From: JBBSUX01 sp038234045
GTDB lineage: Bacteria; Pseudomonadota; Gammaproteobacteria; Burkholderiales; Burkholderiaceae_C
Length of the DNA stretch: 25,960 nucleotides
Reading direction: 5' to 3'
Assembly: GCA_038234045.1 (NCBI GenBank)
Contig: JBBSUX010000008.1
Location: 1 to 25,960, forward strand
Numbering within the stretch: the stretch's first letter is position 1; each line of letters begins with the position of its first letter. The notes under the pieces are model-generated. The model worked only from the letters and a program-made list of their open reading frames with translations. It was not told where the DNA came from and searched no databases. Made by a program: the position numbers and the translations under genes. This document shows positions 7,199-14,290 of this stretch, piece after piece.

Positions 7199-7558
7199 CT
7201 ACCAGCCCAGCCCGAGGTGCAGCGGCAGATAGACCACCATGCCACAAACGATGGTGGCCAGCACATCCCGTCGCCAGGCATACGCAGCCAGACCCGCCAC
7301 TGCTGCAAAAAGACGCGCGTCGTGCCAGGTGCCGATGAGCTGGCCTTGCGCCATCACCACTTCCGGGAGAACTACAGCGGAGAGTGCAGCGATCGGCGCG
7401 TATTGCAAGCCTCGCTGAACCCAGCCGGGCAGCGACCAGGCGCGGCTCGAGAGAAAGAAGAAGCAGCGGGCGACCACCGTGACACAGGCCAAGCCGATGA
7501 TCACGATCATCGTCCACCAATCGGTGACGCCCGGCGCCAGCACGTGCGACGTGCTCAT
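7199..7558 (-). CDS. azlD: AzlD-type branched-chain amino-acid exporter subunit
   Basis: Small subunit of the AzlCD inner-membrane exporter family, linked to export of leucine, isoleucine and valine, or analogues such as azaleucine. It has 119 residues in about four hydrophobic helices, with the family-like stretch FLSSRAWSLPGWVQRGLQY followed by APIAALSAVVLPEV. The ATG overlaps the azlC stop as ATGA, so the two are translationally coupled. It is the last gene of the def-lipoprotein-fmt-azlC-azlD run. No convincing terminator is seen in the 49 bases between its stop and the end of the convergent small gene. The assignment to AzlD is solid; the actual substrate is not shown by sequence. Confidence 0.9.
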   Translation of the reverse strand: MSTSHVLAPGVTDWWTMIVIIGLACVTVVARCFFFLSSRAWSLPGWVQRGLQYAPIAALSAVVLPEVVMAQGQLIGTWHDARLFAAVAGLAAYAWRRDVLATIVCGMVVYLPLHLGLGW

Positions 7559-8334
7559 GGACGCCCCTTCTCTTTATCCGTTTTTCGCACCAGACCCGGC
7601 CATCGGGCTAGCCGCAAATGGCCATCGCGGCCGTGTTCAAGCGTGAGGCTCACCAGCACCGCGACACCGATGGCCGCAACGATGTTGAGCTTCAGCGGCA
7701 GCGCGTAGGCGGCCACTGCGGTAGCGCCGGCAACCGCTGCTGCGACCAGCCGGATCCGCGTGGAGCCCAACGAACACATGATGCCGATCAGGCAAAGGAT
7801 CCCGGCGAAGCCGAGGCCCCAGCTTTGCGGAATGAAATTGGCAAGCGCGATGCCAAGAAAACTCGCACTCATCCAGTTAGCCCAGTTGGCCACGCAATTG
7901 CCGATCAGATAAGCCTGCTGCGCGGTGCGCTCATCGTCGTTTTCAGGCGGCTGCGGATAGCGCCGCACGAAAAGCACATACGTCAGATCGGTGGTGAGAT
8001 AACCGGTGGCCATGCGGCGCAGCGGCGGCAGGTACATCAGGTAGGGCCGCAGGTGCAGGCTGAAGACGACAAAGCGCAGGTTCACACAGAAGCCGGTGGT
8101 CAGGATGATCCAGAACGGCGCGCCGGCCACCAGCAGCGGAATGGCAGCGAGCTGCGAACTGCCGGCAAACACCAGCAGCGCCATGGAGCCTGATTCGAAC
8201 AGGCTCATACCCGACTTGACCATCGTCACGCCGGTCATCAGGCCCCAGGCAAAGAGACCCGGCGCCTGCGGCAGCATCTCGCGAAAGCCGATCGCGAATT
8301 CGGGATGGTGGCGGTCAGCCAGGCGCAGGAACAT
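7555..8334 (-). CDS. azlC: AzlC-type branched-chain amino-acid exporter subunit
   Basis: Large subunit of the AzlCD exporter in the inner membrane. From the ATG at 8334 it has 259 residues, with six to eight hydrophobic segments. Family features are FREMLPQAPGLFAWGLMTGV near the N-terminus, LLVFAGSSQLAAIPLL, a segment around LRFVVFSLHLRPYL, and GYLTTDLTYVLF. An in-frame TTG at 8403 overlaps the fmt stop as TTGA and would add 23 residues. That part looks unlike the family, but the overlap resembles the other junctions in this run, so it stays possible. Neither start has a good ribosome site. The gene is coupled to azlD through an ATGA overlap. Finding an exporter directly after fmt suggests shared transcription rather than shared function. 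Confidence 0.9.
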   Translation of the reverse strand: MFLRLADRHHPEFAIGFREMLPQAPGLFAWGLMTGVTMVKSGMSLFESGSMALLVFAGSSQLAAIPLLVAGAPFWIILTTGFCVNLRFVVFSLHLRPYLMYLPPLRRMATGYLTTDLTYVLFVRRYPQPPENDDERTAQQAYLIGNCVANWANWMSASFLGIALANFIPQSWGLGFAGILCLIGIMCSLGSTRIRLVAAAVAGATAVAAYALPLKLNIVAAIGVAVLVSLTLEHGRDGHLRLARWPGLVRKTDKEKGRP

Positions 8335-8399
8335 GGTGCTGCAATTGTCTTCGCTGTTGCCGGTCACCAGGCCGTGTGTCGGCGTGCCGGTGCAGCGCT

Positions 8400-9437
8400 T
8401 CAATCTGCTTTGGAGATGGCAGGCTTTCCGTCTGCGGCGTCGATACCGCCACCGTCAGACCCAACGGATCCCAGCTGCTGTCCAGCGTGCAGGGGAAAGC
8501 CGCGCAAAAAATCCGCTGCCGGCAGGCGCTTTCCGCCCGCACGCTGCAGCACGGTGGCACGCAAAACTCCTTGGCCACACTGCACGGCTACACCACGCGA
8601 ATCTGCGAACAAAATATGTCCTGAGCGCATATTCGACGGAGGCATTGCACTCTCTATTTCAGAGCGCCAGATCTTGATCGTTTCACCCGCGCGTGTGGTG
8701 CTCGCGCCCGGAAACGGGTCGAACGCGCGAACGCGGCGCGCGATGGCCGCAGCATTCTGCGACCAGTCGATGGCGGCTTCGGCTTTCTCGATCTTGTGCG
8801 CGTAGATCACGCCATCGGCAGGCTGAGGCGTGGCCTTGAGCTCGCCACGTTTTGCCAGCGCGAGCGCTTCGACGATGCTGGCGCCCCCCAGCAGCGCAAG
8901 GCGATCGTGCAGGCTGGCGGTGGTGTCGTCAGCGGGAATGTCGGTTGCGCTCCTGAGCAGCATGTCGCCGGTGTCGAGCCCAGCATCCATCTGCATGATG
9001 GTGATGCCGGTGCAGCTGTCGCCGGCCTCAATGGCGCGATGGATCGGCGCCGCACCGCGCCAGCGCGGCAACAGACTGGCGTGGATGTTGAGGCAGCCGA
9101 GGCGGCCCGGCGACTCCATCAGGTCCAGCACCCACTGCGGCAGGATCAAGCCATAGGCGGCGACGACCATCACGTCCGCGCTGGCATGAACGAGCGCGTC
9201 TCGCGCAGTCGCTGCGTCAGCGGGAAACTTGCCATCCAGCCGGAGGCTGCGAGGCTGCGCAACAGGAATACCAAGTCCCAATGCCGCCTGCTTGACGGGC
9301 GATGCCTGCAACTGCTGGCCGCGGCCAGCCGGGCGATCGGGCTGCGTCAGTACCAGAGCGATATCGATGCCTGCTTCGTGCAGGCTCTGCAGCGCGACAC
9401 TCGCGAACTCCGGCGTGCCGGCAAAAATCGCCCTCAC
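8400..9437 (-). CDS. fmt: Methionyl-tRNA formyltransferase
   Basis: Formylates Met-tRNA(fMet) with 10-formyl-tetrahydrofolate to make the initiator tRNA. It has 345 residues. The N-terminal formyltransferase fold begins MRAIFAGTPEFAS. Catalytic residues are visible as Asn117 and His119 in LNIHASLLPRWRGAAPI and Asp155 in DAGLDTGD. The C-terminal tRNA-binding domain follows (VRAFDPFPGA onward). The start is GTG, overlapping the upstream lipoprotein stop as GTGA. The family is usually about 310-320 residues. The extra length is a Gly/Asp-rich tail after the normal end. It pairs with def two genes upstream, the classic formylation-deformylation pair, here separated by a lipoprotein gene. Confidence 0.96.
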   Translation of the reverse strand: MRAIFAGTPEFASVALQSLHEAGIDIALVLTQPDRPAGRGQQLQASPVKQAALGLGIPVAQPRSLRLDGKFPADAATARDALVHASADVMVVAAYGLILPQWVLDLMESPGRLGCLNIHASLLPRWRGAAPIHRAIEAGDSCTGITIMQMDAGLDTGDMLLRSATDIPADDTTASLHDRLALLGGASIVEALALAKRGELKATPQPADGVIYAHKIEKAEAAIDWSQNAAAIARRVRAFDPFPGASTTRAGETIKIWRSEIESAMPPSNMRSGHILFADSRGVAVQCGQGVLRATVLQRAGGKRLPAADFLRGFPLHAGQQLGSVGSDGGGIDAADGKPAISKAD

Positions 9438-9988
9438 TTGTCGGCGTCGAGCGGACCGCCGATGTTCTGCTCATCGACATACAGGATGCGTTGCACCACG
9501 CCGGCCGGATCGATGTGGATGAAGATCCGGCGGAAGTTGTTCATGTCGTTGAAACGGTAACTCCAGACCGGGCCGTTGAAACTGTAGACATACTCGACCT
9601 TGAGCGGCAGGCCGTACTCGCGCTGAATGTCGGCCGCCGTGGTCTTGCCGAGCACGATACGGTCGAAATTGCCGTAGCGCAGCGCCTGGTCGGAAGAACG
9701 CAGACGCCCGGCCGCATCGAAATCCAGGTTCCATACTTGCGAGCCGGCCGGCATCTGCGAATACTGCAAACGCCTGCCACCGTCGGGCAGCGCAATGTCG
9801 GCGGTGGGTGCGCCAAGCTCGGCGAGCGTCGCCTGCACGGTCGTGCCGGCGGGCACCCGTGCCGGAACAGCGCAGCCGCCCAGCACCAGCGCACCCGCCA
9901 ACAAGGCCGATGCGGCCGCACATCGGACAAAAGCCTTTGCGCGTCGCGACGCGTCGATGGCAGGTTGGCGGCGGTATAGATGCGTCAT
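9434..9988 (-). CDS. Small lipoprotein with two BamE/SmpA-like modules
   Basis: A 184-residue protein with an Arg-rich N-terminus, a hydrophobic stretch and a lipobox LGGC (Cys39), so it is probably an outer-membrane-facing lipoprotein. After the Cys I see two similar modules. The first begins GTTVQATLAELGAP, with WNLDFDAAGRL later. The second begins GKTTAADIQREYGLP, with WSYRFND and then IDPAGVVQRI. The pattern G-x-T...LG-x-P...W...D-x-x-G-x-(L/V) resembles the BamE/SmpA/OmlA fold; this is inference from pattern, not a search result. It overlaps def upstream (ATGA) and fmt downstream (GTGA), so it is made together with both. The 39-residue leader is long; starts nearer the hydrophobic region are not obvious. 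Its role is unknown. Confidence 0.8.
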   Translation of the reverse strand: MTHLYRRQPAIDASRRAKAFVRCAAASALLAGALVLGGCAVPARVPAGTTVQATLAELGAPTADIALPDGGRRLQYSQMPAGSQVWNLDFDAAGRLRSSDQALRYGNFDRIVLGKTTAADIQREYGLPLKVEYVYSFNGPVWSYRFNDMNNFRRIFIHIDPAGVVQRILYVDEQNIGGPLDADK

Positions 9989-10497
9989 GCCTGTGCATCC
10001 CGTTGCTGCTGCTTGACCAGCTTGGTTTTGATCCGGTTGCGTTTCAGCGGAGAAAGGTATTCGACGAACACCTTGCCCATGAGGTGGTCCATCTCATGCT
10101 GAACGCACACCGCCAGGGTTTCTGTCGCTTGCAGCGTCAACGGATCGCCCGACGCATCGAGCGCCCGCACGGTAACGGCCACCGAACGCGGTACGCCGTC
10201 GTAGATGCCCGGTACCGAAAGACAACCCTCCTCGCCGATCTGGGTCTCGGCACTGGCCTGCACGATTTCGGGATTGATCAGCACCAGCGGCTGGTCGCGG
10301 GTTTCGGAAACGTCGATCACCACCAGGCGCTCATGCACATCGACCTGCGTCGCCGCCAGGCCGATGCCGTTGGCGTCGTACATGGTTTCGAGCATGTCCG
10401 AGATGAGCGCCGAGATGCGCGCATCGACCGCCTGCACGGGCTTGGCAACCGTATGCAAGCGCGGATCGGGATAACTGAGGATGGGTAGCAGGGCCAT
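9985..10497 (-). CDS. def: Peptide deformylase
   Basis: Removes the formyl group from the N-terminal methionine of new proteins, a metalloenzyme in the cytosol. It has 170 residues, typical of the bacterial type I enzyme. All three signatures are present: GIGLAATQ (44-51), EEGCLS with metal ligand Cys92, and HEMDH with His134, Glu135 and His138. The ATG at 10497 gives the family start MALLPILSYPDPRLH. No good ribosome site is seen before it. The stop overlaps the following lipoprotein start as ATGA. It is the first gene of a minus-strand run with fmt. A LysM gene diverges from it across 218 bases, which should hold promoters for both directions; I could not place them with confidence. Confidence 0.97.
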   Translation of the reverse strand: MALLPILSYPDPRLHTVAKPVQAVDARISALISDMLETMYDANGIGLAATQVDVHERLVVIDVSETRDQPLVLINPEIVQASAETQIGEEGCLSVPGIYDGVPRSVAVTVRALDASGDPLTLQATETLAVCVQHEMDHLMGKVFVEYLSPLKRNRIKTKLVKQQQRDAQA

Positions 10498-10715
10498 GGC
10501 GGGGCAACGGGAGCTGTTCAGGGGGTGTCGCTATTTTCGCCACTTTCAAACGCCATGCGCCCCGGCGCGGTCAATATTCGTTGCCCCATCAAGGACATGT
10601 GTGCAGAATCGGTGCCTATTTGTAACCTGAAACCAATCCCGGACAAAGGCAGGACGCGCAACGAAAAAGCGCTATCCAACTGTCGATGCCGGGACTCCGG
10701 GGAGAGCGTGTCCTG

Positions 10716-11942
10716 ATGCGAGAAATCCACCCGCGCGCGCGCCATGCCGCCGTGACCTGCACCGTGCTGGCAGGCGCCGTCATGGCCATGGCCGCGGCCA
10801 GCGCCGCAAGCGCTGCCACGCCCAACTACCCCATCACACCTACGCAACGCGCTGTTGCCCAGGCTACCGCGCAAAACGGTGTTCCCGAGAGCGAGCTGGC
10901 GCCCAACGCACCGGATATCTACGTCGTCAAGCGCGGCGACACGCTCTGGGCAATCTCCGGCATGTACCTGCGACGCCCCTGGCACTGGCCGGAACTCTGG
11001 GGCATGAACCTGCAGCAGATCCGCAATCCGCACCTGATCTTTCCCGGCCAGACGCTCTATCTCGACCGCTCCGACGGCCGGGCGCGGCTTTCCACGATGC
11101 GCCCGGGCAGCAGCGGCACGGAAACCGTGCGTGTAGAGCCGAGAACGCGCTATGAAAGCCTCAACGGCAGCGCGCTTACCACGCTGAAGCCGGAATTCAT
11201 CGAGCCCTTCCTCACCGAACCATTGGTGGTGGACGAACTCACCCTGCAGCAGGCGCCGCGTTTGGTCGCCACGCTCGATGACCGCGTCATGCTCACTCGC
11301 GGCGACCGCGGCTACGCGCGGGGCCCGGAGGGCAAGCCGCTCGAACTGGTCAAGGGTTTGCCGCGCGATTTCCGCGTGTTCCGCAACGCGACACCTCTAA
11401 AGGACCCCGCCACCGGCGAGATCCTCGGCTACGAGGCGCAATACGTCGGCCGTGCCCGGCTGCAACGGTCGGAGACGACGCAGCAAGTCATGCGCGATGG
11501 CAAGGAACTGAGCGAGATCGTGCCTGCCACGGTAGACATCGTCGGTAGCAAGGAGGAGATCCGCGTCGGTGACCGCCTGCTGCCCGAGCCGCCCCAACAG
11601 CTGATGAGCTATACGCCGCACGCGCCGCACGTTCCGGTCGTCAATGGCCGCGTGGTATCGATCTACGGCAGCGCGGTGGCCAATGCCGCACAAAACCAGG
11701 TCGTCGCCATCAATAGGGGCACGCGCGACGGTATCGAGAGCGGCGATGTGCTGGCCATCCTGTCGGAGGGCGCCCGCATCCGGGACAAGACCATCGAAGG
11801 GCTCAGCCCCGAAATCAAGCTGCCGGACGAACGTAACGGCCTGCTGATGGTGTTTCGCACCTTCGATCGCGTGTCCTACGGCTTGATCCTCGAGATCCGC
11901 ACCGGGGTGAAGGTCGGCGACCGGCTTGTCGCACCGGAATAG
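10716..11942 (+). CDS. Exported LysM-domain protein
   Basis: A 408-residue exported protein with one LysM peptidoglycan-binding domain. The ATG at 10716 is chosen because GGGGAGAG lies about eleven bases upstream and the frame then begins directly with a signal peptide (basic start, hydrophobic run, likely cleavage in ASAATP near residue 34). An ATG at 10686 is less likely. LysM spans about 67-117: IYVVKRGDTLWAISGMYL, WPELWGMN, then RNPHLIFPGQTLYL. The remaining ~290 residues have no domain I recognise; they look mostly beta-rich, with repeated GD turns (DGIESGDVLAIL, GVKVGDRL). dprA begins 26 bases downstream and is probably co-transcribed. LysM-dprA divergent from def-fmt is, to my knowledge, a common Burkholderiales order. 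It probably binds cell wall in the periplasm. Confidence 0.92.
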   Translation: MREIHPRARHAAVTCTVLAGAVMAMAAASAASAATPNYPITPTQRAVAQATAQNGVPESELAPNAPDIYVVKRGDTLWAISGMYLRRPWHWPELWGMNLQQIRNPHLIFPGQTLYLDRSDGRARLSTMRPGSSGTETVRVEPRTRYESLNGSALTTLKPEFIEPFLTEPLVVDELTLQQAPRLVATLDDRVMLTRGDRGYARGPEGKPLELVKGLPRDFRVFRNATPLKDPATGEILGYEAQYVGRARLQRSETTQQVMRDGKELSEIVPATVDIVGSKEEIRVGDRLLPEPPQQLMSYTPHAPHVPVVNGRVVSIYGSAVANAAQNQVVAINRGTRDGIESGDVLAILSEGARIRDKTIEGLSPEIKLPDERNGLLMVFRTFDRVSYGLILEIRTGVKVGDRLVAPE

Positions 11943-11968
11943 GAAACTCGGGCGCCGAATCGCACCGC

Positions 11969-13279
11969 GTGGATCCTCCTCAAGAAGACGAAGAACTTGT
12001 CGCCTGGCTGCGGCTGACGCATAGCCGCGGCATCGGACGCGAGACAGCGCGCAAGCTGCTGGCTGCGTTTGGCCTGCCGCCGGCCATTTTTGACGCAGAC
12101 GACTGCGCACTGCGCCAGTTGGTAAGCGCCGCGCAACTGCAGGCCCTGCGCACCCTGCCGGAAGACTTCGAAGGGGTGTGCCATCGCACCCGGGAATGGC
12201 TGCAAGCGCGGGATGAAACCGGTGCGGGTCGTTGGCTGATCACGCTGGGCGACACGCGCTATCCGAAAAGCCTGCTGGAGATCGAAGATCCGCCCATTGC
12301 GCTCTACATGATGGGGCGGCTTGCCTTTCACCACGGTGCAGGCCAGGGCTTGCCCTGTATCGCCATCGTCGGCACGCGCAATCCCACACCGCAGGGCGCC
12401 GCGAACGCGCATGCCTTTGCTGCGCATTTCGCAGCGGCTGGTTATTGCGTGGTCTCGGGCTTGGCGTTGGGGATCGACGCGGCCGCCCATGAAGGTGCGC
12501 TGGCAGGCGCGGCGCGCCGCAACGGTAATGAGCCAGATGCCGGCAGCGACGCAACTCGCAACGGTCCGCTGGCGACGATCGCCGTGGTCGGCACCGGGCT
12601 GGATCAGGTCTATCCGCGCCGCAACCGGGCACTGGCCCAGCGCATCGCCGCTGGCGGGTTGCTGATGAGCGAATACCCGCTGGGCACACCGCCGCTGGCT
12701 GCGAACTTCCCGCGCCGCAACCGGCTGATTTCGGGATTGGCGCGCGGCACGTTGGTGGTCGAGGCAACCCAGCCTTCTGGCTCTCTCATCACAGCGCGCA
12801 TGGCGCTCGAGCAGGGCCGCGAAGTTTTTGCGATTCCGGGCTCCATCCACTCGCCGCAATCGCGCGGCTGTCACGCGCTGATCCGTCAAGGCGCCAAGCT
12901 TGTCGAATGCGCACAGGATGTACTGGAAGAACTGCCGTCGTCGCCCGCTGCAATTGCTATGGTCAATGTAGCTGGTAGCGCTGAAACCGAAAGCGCTGGG
13001 GCCACAAAAGATAGTGAAAAAAGGCAGCGCCAGCTCTACGGGACCGACAGGTCCCGTACCGAGCCAGCAAGCCCGTTCGCTGACGGACCCCCTCCAGTCG
13101 AGGCCGCCTTGTCGCCCCTGCTGTCAGCGCTGGGGTTCGATCCGGTGGGACTTGACGCCCTGGTCGCGCGCACCGGCATCGATACGGCACGACTGCAAGG
13201 TCAGCTGCTGGAGCTCGAACTCGACGGTCACGTCAGGCGCTTGGCCGGCGGTCTGTTCCAGCGCATCGGCAGCGCTTGA
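11969..13279 (+). CDS. dprA: DNA-processing protein DprA
   Basis: Loads RecA on incoming single-stranded DNA during natural transformation. It has 436 residues, starting at GTG with no clear ribosome site. An N-terminal helical SAM/HhH-like region (15-65) is followed by the Rossmann core (about 90-320), with IAIVGTRNPTPQG, VVSGLALGIDAAAHEGAL, VVGTGLDQVYPRRN, NFPRRNRLISGLA, SGSLITARMALEQGREVFAIPG and SRGCHALIRQGA. A C-terminal winged helix (about 375-436) ends the protein. Two oddities stand out. One is a hydrophilic insertion near 183-199. The other is a linker (about 323-373) in which residues 330-345 are encoded by a copy of a dispersed repeat and 357-363 by a perfect DNA hairpin. The gene converges on secF with only 16 bases between stops and no terminator. 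The linker may vary between strains without harming function. Confidence 0.96.
   Translation: MDPPQEDEELVAWLRLTHSRGIGRETARKLLAAFGLPPAIFDADDCALRQLVSAAQLQALRTLPEDFEGVCHRTREWLQARDETGAGRWLITLGDTRYPKSLLEIEDPPIALYMMGRLAFHHGAGQGLPCIAIVGTRNPTPQGAANAHAFAAHFAAAGYCVVSGLALGIDAAAHEGALAGAARRNGNEPDAGSDATRNGPLATIAVVGTGLDQVYPRRNRALAQRIAAGGLLMSEYPLGTPPLAANFPRRNRLISGLARGTLVVEATQPSGSLITARMALEQGREVFAIPGSIHSPQSRGCHALIRQGAKLVECAQDVLEELPSSPAAIAMVNVAGSAETESAGATKDSEKRQRQLYGTDRSRTEPASPFADGPPPVEAALSPLLSALGFDPVGLDALVARTGIDTARLQGQLLELELDGHVRRLAGGLFQRIGSA
12956..13003 (+). repeat. Dispersed repeat, copy A, inside dprA
   Basis: A 48-base stretch that aligns without gaps to copy B at 16820-16867, with shared blocks GCTAT, GTAGCT, TAGCG and AAGCGCT at identical spacing. 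The two AGCGCT hexamers (12977 and 12992) can pair as a short hairpin. It is exactly 16 codons long and in frame, encoding Ala330-Ala345 of the DprA linker. I recall similar elements between genes in Comamonadaceae genomes. Confidence 0.65.
13037..13058. repeat. Perfect 9-bp inverted repeat in dprA
   Basis: TACGGGACC and GGTCCCGTA flank a four-base loop (GACA). It lies 33 bases after the dispersed repeat, within the same DprA linker (Tyr357-Arg363), where protein sequence is under little constraint. It could be a second small palindromic repeat or a protein-binding site. It lacks a U-tract, so it is not a terminator. Confidence 0.55.
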
Positions 13280-13295
13280 GGCGGCCGCCTGATGC

Positions 13296-14258
13296 TCAAA
13301 CGCGGGCGCCGGCGTTCGGATCGTTCGGATCTTCACCTTTGCGCAGCGGGCCCTTGATGAGGTCTTCGCGCTTCACGCCCAGCCACATGGCGATGGAGGC
13401 GGCGACGAACGCCGACGAGTAAATGCCGAACAGGATGCCGATGGTGAGCGCCAGCGAAAAATAGTGCAGCGTCGCGCCGCCAAAGAAGAACATCGACAGC
13501 ACCATCATCTGCGTCGAGCCGTGCGTGATGATGGTGCGGCTGATGGTGGACGTAATGGCGTGATCGATCACCTCGTGCGTGTTCATGCGGCGCTGCCGCC
13601 GGAAGGTTTCGCGCACCCGGTCGAAGATCACCACCGACTCGTTCACCGAATAGCCCAGCACCGCCAGCACCGCTGCCAGCACCGCCAGCGAGAACTCCCA
13701 CTGGAAGAAGGCGAAGAAGCCCAGGATGATGACGATGTCGTGCAGGTTGGCGATGACCGTGGCGACAGCGAACTTCCACTCGAAGCGAAACGCCAGGTAC
13801 ACCACGATGCCGAGCACCACCATGCCGAGGGCTTTCAGGCCATTGGTGACAAGCTCCTCGCCCACCTGCGGGCCGACGAATTCGGTGCGGCGCAATGTGG
13901 GCGTGTTGTCGCTTGCCGCATCCTTCTTCAACGCCGCTATCACGGTATCGCTCTGCTTGGCGGACGTAACGCCCTTCTGCGCCGGCAAACGGATGATCAC
14001 GTCGCGGGAGGATCCGACGTTTTGCACCTGCACTTCGCCGAAGCCGGCGCGATCGATACTCGCGCGCACCTTGTCGACATCGACAGACTGCGTGTAGTTC
14101 ACCTCCATCACCGTGCCGCCAGTGAACTCCACCGAGAGATTCAGCCCGCGATGAAACAGGAAGAACACCGCCGCCAGAAAAGTTACCAGCGATACCGCGT
14201 TCAGCAGCAGCGCGTGGCGCATGAACGGGATATCCCGGCGAATCTTGAAAAATTCCAT
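13296..14258 (-). CDS. secF: Protein translocase subunit SecF
   Basis: Inner-membrane partner of SecD. Together they use the proton gradient to help pull secreted proteins through SecYEG. It has 320 residues. A first membrane segment (about 15-35) is followed by the periplasmic motif LNLSVEFTGGTVMEV, then a P1-type domain and five more membrane segments. The family signature LGYSVNESVVIFDRVRETFR is complete. The ATG at 14258 has AGGA ten bases upstream. It follows secD by 32 bases in one operon. The C-terminal tail is charged and Asn/Pro-rich. It ends 16 bases from the convergent dprA stop with no visible terminator, so secF transcripts probably run into dprA antisense. Confidence 0.97.
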   Translation of the reverse strand: MEFFKIRRDIPFMRHALLLNAVSLVTFLAAVFFLFHRGLNLSVEFTGGTVMEVNYTQSVDVDKVRASIDRAGFGEVQVQNVGSSRDVIIRLPAQKGVTSAKQSDTVIAALKKDAASDNTPTLRRTEFVGPQVGEELVTNGLKALGMVVLGIVVYLAFRFEWKFAVATVIANLHDIVIILGFFAFFQWEFSLAVLAAVLAVLGYSVNESVVIFDRVRETFRRQRRMNTHEVIDHAITSTISRTIITHGSTQMMVLSMFFFGGATLHYFSLALTIGILFGIYSSAFVAASIAMWLGVKREDLIKGPLRKGEDPNDPNAGARV

Positions 14259-14290
14259 GACTAGTTGTTCCTAAAAGATCGCGCGGGAGG

